Source: Candidatus Woesearchaeota archaeon
GTDB lineage: Archaea; Nanobdellota; Nanobdellia; Woesearchaeales; GW2011-AR4
Direction: 5' to 3'
Assembly: GCA_013330825.1 (NCBI GenBank)
Contig: DUHN01000008.1
Span: forward strand, 1-26,847
Length of the DNA stretch: 26,847 nt
The position numbers and the translations under genes were made by a program. Positions 8,027 through 15,210 of this stretch are shown here, piece by piece. Below the pieces are notes generated by a model. It did not search any database, had not been told where the DNA came from, and was given only the letters and a program-made list of their open reading frames with translations. The number at the start of each line of letters is the position of its first letter. Positions within the stretch are counted from its first letter, which is position 1.

Positions 8027-9178
8027 ATGCCTTCTAAGGAAAAGGAGAAGAATCTCATCGACAGCGTGATGTATTCTTACACCGCGACCTCGAACCCCTA
8101 CGAGGACGAGAACCGCATCTTGAAGGAGACGGTCACCAAGCTCAAGGAGGAGTTGGAGAAGTTCAAGACCCCTCCCCTCATGGTCTCGGAAGTGAGGGAC
8201 ATCCTGGGGGAGAACATCATCATCCGCATACCGAACGGAAACCTGTTCTATGTCAATGTGTCGAACGACTGCGACAAGCTGTTTGCCGGCGATCTGGTGC
8301 TCACGGACCAGAAGAACCTCACCATCATCAACAAGGTGCCGGTGGCCAAGCACTTCAACGTCGAGAAATTCGTCATCGTCGAGAAGCCCAACGTGTCCTG
8401 GGAGAGCATCGGGGGCCTTGACGAGCAGATCCGCGAAGTCAAGGAAGTCGTCGAGCTTCCCCTCAAGAAGCCGGAGCTCTTCAAGAAAGTCGGCATCCAG
8501 CCTCCGAAAGGCATCCTCTTCTACGGCGAGCCGGGCACGGGCAAGACCCTGCTCGCGAAGGCGGTCGCCGCGTCCACCAACAGCACCTTCATCGAGGTCG
8601 TGGGCTCCGAGCTCGTGCAGAAGTTCATCGGCGAAGGGGCCAAGCTCATCAAGGACATCTTCGAGCTGGCCAGGAAGAAAGCGCCGTCCATCGTCTTCAT
8701 CGACGAGATCGACGCCCTCGCCGCAAAGAGGGTGGAGCTCGGCACCTCGGGAGAGAGGGAGGTCAATCGCACCTTCATGCAGCTCCTCGCGGAACTGGAC
8801 GGCTTCAAGCCGCTGGACAACGTCAAGATCATCGGCGCCACCAACAGGAAGGATATTCTGGATCCGGCAATCACCCGCCCCGGAAGGCTGGACAGGCTCA
8901 TCTCCGTTCCGAAGCCGGACAAGAAATCGCGCATTTCAGTCCTCAGGATCCATTCGAGGAACATGAGCATCGACCCCTCATTCACCATCGAGGAAATCTC
9001 GGACAAGATGGACGATTTCTCCGGGGCAGAGATTAAGGCATCCTGCACGGAAGCCGGCTACTTCGCCATCCGGGATTCCCGCATCAAAATCACGAGGCAG
9101 GACTTCCTCAGCGCCATCGAGAAGATCAAGCGCACCAAGGAGATAGAAAGCGACGAGTACAAGGGGATGTTTGGATAA
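8027..9178 (+). CDS. pan: Proteasome-activating nucleotidase-like AAA ATPase, no HbYX tail
   Basis: An AAA unfoldase of 383 residues that would feed substrates to the 20S proteasome. Residues about 25-47 form a heptad-like coiled coil (ENRILKETVTKLKEELEKF). An OB domain follows (VRDILGENIIIRIPNGNLF). The ATPase domain has Walker A GEPGTGKT (K173), pore loop KFIGEGA, Walker B IVFIDEID (D226, E227), SRH ATNRKDILDPAITRPGRLDR with arginine fingers, and a C-terminal helical domain (FSGAEIKASCTEAG). It ends in EYKGMFG, without the hydrophobic-Tyr-any tail that docks canonical PAN into the alpha-ring. Length is somewhat short for PAN. It may use a different docking mode or be a related Cdc48-like unfoldase, but the domain order favours PAN. 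Confidence 0.88.
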   Translation: MPSKEKEKNLIDSVMYSYTATSNPYEDENRILKETVTKLKEELEKFKTPPLMVSEVRDILGENIIIRIPNGNLFYVNVSNDCDKLFAGDLVLTDQKNLTIINKVPVAKHFNVEKFVIVEKPNVSWESIGGLDEQIREVKEVVELPLKKPELFKKVGIQPPKGILFYGEPGTGKTLLAKAVAASTNSTFIEVVGSELVQKFIGEGAKLIKDIFELARKKAPSIVFIDEIDALAAKRVELGTSGEREVNRTFMQLLAELDGFKPLDNVKIIGATNRKDILDPAITRPGRLDRLISVPKPDKKSRISVLRIHSRNMSIDPSFTIEEISDKMDDFSGAEIKASCTEAGYFAIRDSRIKITRQDFLSAIEKIKRTKEIESDEYKGMFG

Positions 9179-9219
9179 GCCCACTATTTTTCACACCATC
9201 TTTTCCCGTCAAGAGAATC

Positions 9220-9228
9220 ATTAAAAAG
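9220..9228 (+). promoter_or_regulatory. TATA-like box for the candidate sRNA
   Basis: ATTAAAAAG, 21 nt before the first paired base of the candidate C/D RNA. No protein-coding gene on this strand follows it. Confidence 0.35.
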
Positions 9229-9248
9229 AAAGAAGGATTTCTCCTCCT

Positions 9249-9319
9249 GTGCGCGATGATGAGGTGAACACCCTGGTATCCGCAAGGAGATGACCAGAGT
9301 CTGTAACTGCCGAGCGCAC
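9249..9319 (+). ncRNA. Candidate C/D box guide sRNA
   Basis: A 71-nt segment between the convergent pan and Trm5 genes. Its ends pair perfectly (GTGCGC 9249-9254 with GCGCAC 9314-9319). A perfect box C ATGATGA (9256-9262) follows the 5' stem. Near-consensus boxes are D' CTGG (9273-9276), C' GAGATGA (9287-9293, one mismatch) and D CCGA (9310-9313, one mismatch) directly before the 3' stem. Size and box order fit an archaeal sRNA guiding 2'-O-methylation of rRNA or tRNA. A TATA-like box sits at the right distance upstream and a T-rich stretch follows. The guides were not matched to targets, and imperfect D boxes lower confidence. Confidence 0.42.
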
Positions 9320-9329
9320 GATTCTTTCC

Positions 9330-10163
9330 CTATTCCGCCCTGAAATCCACGCAAACGCGGAAATGGCCGGGAGAGTATTTTCCGCACGGCACGACGCTAA
9401 GCACTGTGCAGCGCCTTCCCGCCTTCCCGCATGCGGCTCCCACGGTCTCCGCCGCTTTTCCGAATTCCCCCTCTTCAAGGAAATCATAGAAATGGATGAT
9501 GCCTCCCCTCTTGGCAGCGGAAAGCGCGAGCGGCAGGTACTCCCCGGCGCTTTTCGGCAGCGGCATCAGGATGCGGTCGAACGACTTCCCGAGGCCGGGA
9601 ACGACCTTCTTCACGTCCCCCTGGAAGAGCTGCACCTTCTCCACCACCTTGTTCCTGATGGCGTTGATCTCCGCGTAATGGTGCGCTGCAGGATTGATCT
9701 CGACGCCATAGACGGACGCGCAGGGCGTGTGCTTGGCAAGCTCCATCACGTACGGCCCCACCCCGGAAAACATCACCAAAATATCCTCTCCCGGCTTGAC
9801 CTGCGAGGCGATGCGCTGCCTCTCCGTCCCCAGGCGCGGGGAAAAATAGGCCTTCTCCACGTGCACGGTGAGCAGGACGCCGTTCTCTCGGTGGGTTGTC
9901 TCCTTGCGCCTCTCGCCGCCGATGATCTTCAGCTTCGGAAGGCGGAACCTGCCGGAGAACTGCTTCACTTTCTTGGTGACAACCTTGACAGAAGGGTAGT
10001 TTGCAAGGATGACTTTGGCAATGTCTTTTTCCTTCTTCTCCAATGCCTTGGGAAAATCGGCAAATATCATGATGTCCCCGACGACGTCAAATGCGTTCGG
10101 CATGAGGGCCAGCTCCCTCGCGGTGAGCACCCCTCTCAGGAAATACTTGATGTTTTTTTTCAT
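9330..10163 (-). CDS. trm5: tRNA (guanine37-N1)-methyltransferase, Trm5-like
   Basis: Methylates G37 next to the anticodon, using SAM. The 277-residue protein has the Trm5 segment GVLLTVHVEKAYFSPRLGTE, SAM motif I ILVMFSGVGPYVMEL, VYGVEINPAA, and DRILMPLPKSA. Two features differ from textbook Trm5: the first residue of the NLP-type motif is Pro, and the motif I acidic residue is Val. The N-terminal D1 domain is short or missing; D2 starts near FDVVGDI. ATG 10163 overlaps the FEN1 stop in an ATGA arrangement, so the open frame further upstream (antisense-like, inside fen1) was rejected. Third gene of a (-) operon. Confidence 0.82.
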   Translation of the reverse strand: MKKNIKYFLRGVLTARELALMPNAFDVVGDIMIFADFPKALEKKEKDIAKVILANYPSVKVVTKKVKQFSGRFRLPKLKIIGGERRKETTHRENGVLLTVHVEKAYFSPRLGTERQRIASQVKPGEDILVMFSGVGPYVMELAKHTPCASVYGVEINPAAHHYAEINAIRNKVVEKVQLFQGDVKKVVPGLGKSFDRILMPLPKSAGEYLPLALSAAKRGGIIHFYDFLEEGEFGKAAETVGAACGKAGRRCTVLSVVPCGKYSPGHFRVCVDFRAE

Positions 10164-11200
10164 GGCGAGAAGAACTCCCCCAATCCCCTCTGGGCCCTGC
10201 CTTTCTGGGACTGCAGCAAGGGATTGATCTGCGCATCCACCCGCTCCTGCGAGAACTCGTGGCCCTCCACCAGCATCCGGGAGACGGCATTGCCGTCCAC
10301 CCTGCCCCATGTGAGGGAATACTCCTCCGTCGTCCTGGTATGCTTGATGAGGTCGAACACGTCCTGCCACGGGTAACCGAAATGCCCATCCCATTTCACC
10401 GACGAGAAAAGCCCTTCCTTGTCCTCCCCGTATTGTTTCACCATCTTCAGCGCATTCTTTGGCCCGATGCCCTTGATGCCCTTGGGATTGTAGTCCGTGC
10501 CCACCAGCATGGCGAGCATGATGAGCTGGTCCTGCGAGATGCCGAGATGGGAGAGGTTCTCCTCCAGCGAGATTACGTCTGGGGTGATGACCTCATACGC
10601 GAGCCTGTTTGCCTTCTTCTTCCTGCCGGCCATGTTGAGGTTCCGCACGATGCGCGGGGCGCCGAACAGCAACGCATCCGCATCCGTGGTGGCAACGGCA
10701 TATGCGTCCCCTTTCCTGACGATGAGCGACGCCTGCGCCTCTGCTTCGGAGGGGGCATCGATGGCCGGCAATCCGAAAGCGCGCACCAGCTCCTTGGCCT
10801 CGCCAATCATGTCCCTGGTGAGCCGCGTGCCCATGGCGGCGTACTTCTTCATGGACTCCAGGTCCTCCACTTTCAGCGCCTCCTGGTATTTTTTCTCCGC
10901 GGCTTCCTTGACAGCTCTCCGCTGCTGCAGCGCCTGTTTCTTCAGCGCAGGGGGCTCGCCGTCGAACACGAACGCCAGCCTGATGTTGTGCTGCATGAGG
11001 TTGGATATCCTGCTGAGCAGCCCCATGAGGTGGGATGTCACATTCCCCCTGGAATCTGTGAGAAGGGAGCCGTCGCGCTGCCTGATCGAGCTCAGGAACT
11101 GGTAGAGCCACATCGGGCTGTCCACCACGAGTGTCTTGCCGCGCAGCTCGTCAAGGGAAATCTCCTTCTTCACCAGCAGCTCGGTTAAGGCGACTCCCAT
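10160..11200 (-). CDS. fen1: Flap endonuclease 1
   Basis: A structure-specific 5' nuclease that removes flaps during Okazaki-fragment maturation and repair. The 346-residue protein has the N domain MGVALTELL and VVDSPMWLYQFL (metal Asp), FVFDGEPPALKK, I-domain DAPSEAEAQAS (two Glu), TTDADALLFG (two Asp), and GTDYNPKGIKGIGPK (Asp plus helix-hairpin-helix). The C-terminus carries a clear PCNA-binding PIP box QRGLGEFF. Length is standard for archaeal FEN1. The start ATG 11200 is 4 nt after the upstream gene's stop; the family start MGV confirms it. Confidence 0.96.
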   Translation of the reverse strand: MGVALTELLVKKEISLDELRGKTLVVDSPMWLYQFLSSIRQRDGSLLTDSRGNVTSHLMGLLSRISNLMQHNIRLAFVFDGEPPALKKQALQQRRAVKEAAEKKYQEALKVEDLESMKKYAAMGTRLTRDMIGEAKELVRAFGLPAIDAPSEAEAQASLIVRKGDAYAVATTDADALLFGAPRIVRNLNMAGRKKKANRLAYEVITPDVISLEENLSHLGISQDQLIMLAMLVGTDYNPKGIKGIGPKNALKMVKQYGEDKEGLFSSVKWDGHFGYPWQDVFDLIKHTRTTEEYSLTWGRVDGNAVSRMLVEGHEFSQERVDAQINPLLQSQKGRAQRGLGEFFSP

Positions 11201-11204
11201 GGCA

Positions 11205-12152
11205 TCACAGCCTGTGATAAGTGACTCCCTTCAGCGAGGGCAGCATCTCCGCCGCTTTCTTGCCCAGCTCACCTGGAGAGAGGATGATGACCGGCAGCTT
11301 TCGCAATTGACCCTGCACGGCCATGGTGCTGAGGTCCCCATCGGAGAGCTTTCTCTTGTTCTTGGCCCGGCACAGGTACTCGAGCTGCCCGAACGCGCTC
11401 GGGATATGGATGACGTACTCGATGTCCGCGTTCTTCTTGATGACGGCCTTTGAGACAATCTCAATGTTGTTTTTGGTGAAGTATGTGGTTATGGACTGGT
11501 CAAATTCCGAAGAGGGGGGAAGGACTGCCTGTTGGGTGATTGGGGACAGTGGCAATGGTGCGCTCACCGATGCTGCTTCCACTGGCGCCGCCGGCAATGT
11601 TGCCTGCCTCTGCTTTCTCTCTCTCTTTGGCCTTTCCACTGCGGTGGCCGCTTTTTCCTTCTTCTGGGCCGGCTCTTGGGCAGCTTCCTTTTCCTTTGGC
11701 TTTTCCTCCGGCTTGAGGTAGAGGGCAATGGCCTTTTCTGCCTCTTCCCCCGGGACAGAGTGGAACCTCCAGAAGATTTCCTCTCCGCCTTCATAGGTCA
11801 CCGTCAACGGAAAGGAGAAATCCTTGATGTTGCGCAACGACACGCGCTCCAATGGTTCGAGGTCCTTGTCCCTCAGCACCCTGTTCTCTTTGAGGAGGGC
11901 ATAGGCCCGCTTCTCCTTCTCGTTGAGATTGTCAGAGAATTTCTCAAGCAGCTCCTCCTGCCCCGGGATGTAGTAAAGAGGGGAGCCGCCGATCTTGATC
12001 CACGAGGACCTGAGCTTGCCGGTTGCCGTCATCTCTGCAAGATGCGCAGAGCCCATGAGGAGGGACATGCCGAGGTGCTTGGCCACCTTTGCCGGCAGTA
12101 TGGGGCCGTTCTGCCTGATGAATGCGAGAATAATCTCCCTGTTGTCTACCAT
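11205..12152 (-). CDS. Winged-helix protein with C-terminal nuclease-like domain
   Basis: First gene of the fen1-trm5 operon, 315 residues. Residues about 1-65 form a winged helix (REIILAFIRQNGPILPAKVAKHLG, then LAEMTATGKLRSSWIKIGGSPLYYIPGQ). A second small domain reaches FWRFHSVPGEEAEKAI. A low-complexity Lys/Glu/Pro/Ala linker spans about 145-215. The C-terminal domain (IEIVSKAVIKKNADIEYVIHIPS, LEYLCRAKNKRKLSDGDL, LPVIILSPGELGKKA) resembles the restriction-endonuclease-like fold, but the usual E-x-K reads R-A-K, so activity is doubtful. I recall similar conserved proteins in DPANN genomes but know no assigned function. Linkage to FEN1 hints at a DNA repair or replication role. A minus-strand TATA (ATTTTAAATC) lies about 20-30 nt before ATG 12152. 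Confidence 0.65.
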   Translation of the reverse strand: MVDNREIILAFIRQNGPILPAKVAKHLGMSLLMGSAHLAEMTATGKLRSSWIKIGGSPLYYIPGQEELLEKFSDNLNEKEKRAYALLKENRVLRDKDLEPLERVSLRNIKDFSFPLTVTYEGGEEIFWRFHSVPGEEAEKAIALYLKPEEKPKEKEAAQEPAQKKEKAATAVERPKRERKQRQATLPAAPVEAASVSAPLPLSPITQQAVLPPSSEFDQSITTYFTKNNIEIVSKAVIKKNADIEYVIHIPSAFGQLEYLCRAKNKRKLSDGDLSTMAVQGQLRKLPVIILSPGELGKKAAEMLPSLKGVTYHRL

Positions 12153-12172
12153 GGGAAATGACAGGTGTCAGC

Positions 12173-12182
12173 GATTTAAAAT
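12173..12182 (-). promoter_or_regulatory. TATA box of the wHTH-fen1-trm5 operon
   Basis: ATTTTAAATC on the minus strand, 20 nt before ATG 12152. It is the only promoter-like element for the three-gene operon. Confidence 0.5.
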
Positions 12183-12309
12183 GTTGTTGGTTTTTGATAG
12201 ATGAGGATAAATAGAAATCAACATAAAAAGCTGGAATCTCTTCTAAATGGACATTTTTATGCTCAATGTAAGCAATTACTTATGTCGCTGAATAAATTTT
12301 TAATGAAAA

Positions 12310-12822
12310 TCATAATTTTTTTAATTCTTTCTTTATAGATGGGTTAAATTCTTCTATAATTTTTACTATGTTTTGAAAATCTTCATTTGAGAGTTTAGTA
12401 ATTGTGTAACGATTAGTACCCAAACGAAATGGTTCAGCATTTGATAATTTATTTTTTTTAATAATATCTTTTGTTAGTTTAATAGGGGTTAATTCTATAA
12501 CTTTTTTCAACGTTACCCTGTCGCTTTCTGAAGCATCTGAGTAATGTTCTTCTCTAGTTACAATAGCTATTGCAGATATTCTTGGGAGTGGCATAAACTT
12601 ATCTTCGCCCTTAATTTTTGTTGATATATAACTACTATGCCCTATAATGATATTTCCTATTTTGAGACTTTTCCAATATAATTTGTTCTTTGTAAAAGAA
12701 CGAAAATCCTGTTCCTTATTTAGCGGGAAATTGTCCCAATCAGTAGGCTGACCATTTGGCCATGGGTATTTCCACTCTCGCCGATTAACTTTTACATAAT
12801 AACAGTTTACCATTTTATTCAT
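12310..12822 (-). CDS. EVE/PUA-like domain protein
   Basis: A 170-residue protein with the look of an EVE (DUF55, PUA-like) domain, a fold that reads modified bases and is frequent in restriction and defence neighbourhoods. Supporting features are YYVKVNRREWKYPWP at the start, LKIGNIIIGHSSYISTKIKG (the beta-strand and turn where EVE proteins place GD.h.Y.S), ISAIAIVTREEHYSD, and the late VIELTPIKLTKDII then PFRLGTNRYTITKL. Base composition is strikingly AT-rich, with many AAA/ATT codons compared with the GC-rich neighbours fen1 and endA. It is divergent from the nuclease gene at 12933 with promoters back-to-back. Start at ATG 12822 or the ATG three codons later. Family call is from pattern only. 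Confidence 0.6.
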   Translation of the reverse strand: MNKMVNCYYVKVNRREWKYPWPNGQPTDWDNFPLNKEQDFRSFTKNKLYWKSLKIGNIIIGHSSYISTKIKGEDKFMPLPRISAIAIVTREEHYSDASESDRVTLKKVIELTPIKLTKDIIKKNKLSNAEPFRLGTNRYTITKLSNEDFQNIVKIIEEFNPSIKKELKKL

Positions 12823-12840
12823 AATGGAAACCCATATACT

Positions 12841-12849
12841 ATTTAAATC
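12841..12849 (-). promoter_or_regulatory. TATA box for the EVE-like gene
   Basis: GATTTAAAT on the minus strand, 19-27 nt before ATG 12822. Confidence 0.45.
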
Positions 12850-12899
12850 TTATTATTTGTTCTTACTAACTTCAAGAAGGTTCAACTTGAAATGGAAAC

Positions 12900-12911
12900 A
12901 TTTAAATATAA
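12900..12911 (+). promoter_or_regulatory. TATA box for the nuclease gene pair
   Basis: ATTTAAATATAA ends 22 nt before ATG 12933 and is preceded by a GGAAAC-like BRE. It would drive both plus-strand genes of the island. Confidence 0.5.
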
Positions 12912-12932
12912 GTTCACTTTAACTATACCAAA

Positions 12933-13859
12933 ATGGGCAATACAAATATATTCCGACATTATTCCCAAGATGAAAATAGGTATACCAACGGATTAATCAG
13001 TTTGTTGAAAATGGGTTCTATTTCAAATTATCCCCTATTGGGGATCTTTTTTAAGGATTTAACAGGCATTAAGTTATCTAGAAATCTTAGTTTTAAGGTC
13101 TTAAGAGAATACAACGGAACTGCTGATGCAGAAATATCATCGGAAGATTCAATAATTCTGCTGGAAACTAAGATTGTCTCTGGAACTTTGAGAGAGGAGC
13201 AGATCAAAAGGCACCTTAAATCATTGGCCAAATACAAGCAAAAAACCAAGCGGCTAGTTTTATTGACCCCAGACAGCTTAGGAAGCCACTATATCCATCA
13301 ATTTGTTAAAATTGCCCCCCGTAGAATCATCCACCTCAATTGGGGCTCTGTAATATCTTTTTTGCAGAATTACCGGAATAAGGACAAACTTTTCTCCCAA
13401 TTGGTCAAGGAGTACATAGAAGAAGTCAAAGAAGAAATATTTGAGCAAGACATCTCATCAGTCATCGTAAAAATCAACTTCGGGGACAAAAGTCAAGTTT
13501 ATCCTGAAGACTATTTGCAGGAATTCAGAGATGGAGAATGGGAAGATTGGCACACCCCCAAGAAATATCATGAACTTGATGGTAGGGGAAAAAAGCTCAT
13601 TTTGTATGATAAGCATAGGGGATTAGTTTTGGAAGCTGAGATAGAGAGGGTGAAGAAGATTCCCAACAGGAAAAATTACCCTTGGAGCAACAAATTTGTG
13701 AAAAAATCCCTGAAAATCTATAGGAAGCCAATACCTCTCCAAATGATAAAGAAAATCCCAGACATCGATGATAAATTCAGTAATTTTGACAAATGCTCCA
13801 CCTCTCACTGGAACCTTACAAGAGAGCAGTATGGATGGCTTATGAACAAAAATGGTTAG
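12933..13859 (+). CDS. Predicted PD-(D/E)XK family nuclease
   Basis: A 308-residue protein. The N-terminal half has the layout of a PD-(D/E)XK nuclease: an opening HYSQDENRYTNGLISLL (the conserved E-N-R-x-T-N helix of a family of defence-associated nucleases), then GTADAEIS with the metal Asp, then IILLETKIVSG giving the E-x-K pair, then a helix with REEQIKRHLKSLAKYK and strand LVLLTPD. The C-terminal half (about 165-308) is charged and aromatic-rich (EWEDWHTPKKYHELDG) and was not recognised. The gene is AT-rich like its island. It overlaps the next gene by 8 nt, so they are coupled. Target and partners are unknown; a defence role is inferred from neighbours. Confidence 0.65.
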   Translation: MGNTNIFRHYSQDENRYTNGLISLLKMGSISNYPLLGIFFKDLTGIKLSRNLSFKVLREYNGTADAEISSEDSIILLETKIVSGTLREEQIKRHLKSLAKYKQKTKRLVLLTPDSLGSHYIHQFVKIAPRRIIHLNWGSVISFLQNYRNKDKLFSQLVKEYIEEVKEEIFEQDISSVIVKINFGDKSQVYPEDYLQEFRDGEWEDWHTPKKYHELDGRGKKLILYDKHRGLVLEAEIERVKKIPNRKNYPWSNKFVKKSLKIYRKPIPLQMIKKIPDIDDKFSNFDKCSTSHWNLTREQYGWLMNKNG

Positions 13860-14436
13860 CGAGCAAATACAGATTGTCATAAAAGATGGGGAGAAAACAG
13901 TTAAGATAAAATTGCCCCCAAAGATTAGTTTGCTTGAGAAAAGCCTGAGAATATTGCACAATCAAAATGAAAGTAACGTTGTTGAAAAGGGGCAATATGA
14001 GTGTGATGATGACGATTACCCCTTAAGGACTTCAAAGGAACTGGCAAAAAACAAGAAATTCAAAGAATCTTTCAACCGAGCTGTAGACGAATTTGGCGAC
14101 AGGCATTTTACTTATTGTAAATTTACCAACATCGTCGAAATATCGCCAAACAAAAAGGAAATACCCATCAAATACACTCTTGACAGGGAGGAATGGAAAA
14201 AACTGTTGCCCTCTCTGTTTGCTGATATAATCAGGGAAAAAGTTGAGTCTGTCATCCTCCACGTGTCAAGCAAAATATCTGACGAGGAAAAAGGTAAAAT
14301 TATTGATGATGTCTTTCAACTGCTTTACAATGTTCCCCTAATCACCTTTAAATCAGAAAGAAAAAGTAAGTCAACGTTGGTGGAGATATTCTTCTTTGGG
14401 AGAGACATTATAAAGTGCGAGCATGGGGTCTATTAG
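13852..14436 (+). CDS. Unrecognised protein coupled to the nuclease
   Basis: A 194-residue protein starting at ATG 13852, inside the last codons of the nuclease gene. No family was recognised. The N-terminus (QIQIVIKDGEKTVKIKLP) looks like paired beta strands, followed by acidic ECDDDDYPLR, a Lys-rich helix, and a C-terminal alpha/beta part (LFADIIREKVESVILHVSSKI, then VPLITFKSERKSKSTLVEIFFFG). No transmembrane segment or signal peptide is visible. It shares the AT-rich composition of the island and should be co-translated with the nuclease, so it may be a partner or specificity/inhibitor subunit; that is inference. Confidence 0.6.
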   Translation: MVSEQIQIVIKDGEKTVKIKLPPKISLLEKSLRILHNQNESNVVEKGQYECDDDDYPLRTSKELAKNKKFKESFNRAVDEFGDRHFTYCKFTNIVEISPNKKEIPIKYTLDREEWKKLLPSLFADIIREKVESVILHVSSKISDEEKGKIIDDVFQLLYNVPLITFKSERKSKSTLVEIFFFGRDIIKCEHGVY

Positions 14437-14469
14437 GCACATTTTTCCTATTCATAGTTTGCCCACTGA

Positions 14470-15048
14470 TTATGGCCGCAGCCACCTGACCTCATAATAC
14501 GTCACGTCCCCCTCATCGTCAACGATGCCCAGCAGCAGCCTTTTCTTGGTGGAATGCGCCACCCGGTTCTTGGCAGAGAAATCATACCACGTGAGCGCAG
14601 ACGCCTCATGCACCGGGAACACCACCCATCTCGCATGGTCCTCTCCCGGCTTCACTCCCCGGTCATAGACGCGGAAATCGCCGCCGAACTTGAGTGCAGT
14701 CTTGATGATATAGCCTTTGTTGCGGATGTCCCTGAAGACAGCATACCGCACGAAGAGGTTGGGATCCGTCTTCTGCCCCTTCTTGAGCAGCGCCTCGAAG
14801 CCAACGTCCTTGTCCCTGCTGTCCACCACCTTGATCTTCTTCTTGTCGAGCAGATACAGGGCCTCGATCAATGACAGCTGGACCTTGCCGCTCTCCAGCA
14901 GCGTGCCGTACCTGCTCTGGTTGTACAGCTCCCGCGCGGCATCAGAGCTCTCCGTCGTCACCCTGTTCTTGGTGAAGAGCGCGGTGATGGTGGCATTCTC
15001 CCCTTCTTTCTGCCCCTCTGCCTGCTCCTGCTTCTTCTTTGGAGTCAT
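14470..15048 (-). CDS. endA: tRNA-splicing endonuclease
   Basis: Cuts introns from pre-tRNA at bulge-helix-bulge sites. The 192-residue protein has the catalytic core YAVFRDIRNKGYIIKTALKF, FRVYDRG (Tyr), EDHARWVVFPVHE (His), and NRVAHSTKKRLLLGIV (Lys), the three catalytic residues of the family, ending in the C-terminal interface strand VTYYEVRW. Length fits the homotetramer-type subunit with a somewhat long Lys/Glu-rich N-terminus. ATG 15048 is 22-31 nt after a minus-strand TATA box. It is convergent with the AT-rich island, marking where GC-rich chromosome resumes. Confidence 0.93.
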   Translation of the reverse strand: MTPKKKQEQAEGQKEGENATITALFTKNRVTTESSDAARELYNQSRYGTLLESGKVQLSLIEALYLLDKKKIKVVDSRDKDVGFEALLKKGQKTDPNLFVRYAVFRDIRNKGYIIKTALKFGGDFRVYDRGVKPGEDHARWVVFPVHEASALTWYDFSAKNRVAHSTKKRLLLGIVDDEGDVTYYEVRWLRP

Positions 15049-15070
15049 ACGGGCAGGCTCGGAAATGGCG

Positions 15071-15080
15071 TTTATATACC
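15071..15080 (-). promoter_or_regulatory. TATA box for endA
   Basis: GGTATATAAA on the minus strand, 22-32 nt before ATG 15048. Confidence 0.55.
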
Positions 15081-15141
15081 TTCGCTATGGAAAGAAGACA
15101 TAGTCAAACCAAATCTTTAAGTGAACAGTCTCTCTTTAGCC

Positions 15142-15210
15142 ATGGCAAAGATTATTAAGAGGATGAAAAAGACGCGTGGAAATGGAAATACGCGCAGTAG
15201 GCGGCTATGA
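15142..15210 (+). other. Possible upstream short ORF before RNase J
   Basis: A 22-codon frame (MAKIIKRMKKTRGNGNTRSRRL) begins at the first ATG, about 20-26 nt after a TATA-like CTTTAAGTG (15115-15123), and overlaps the start of the RNase J gene in another frame. If the transcript begins near 15142, this would be the leaderless start codon and RNase J would need internal initiation. It could also be coincidence. Confidence 0.15.
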
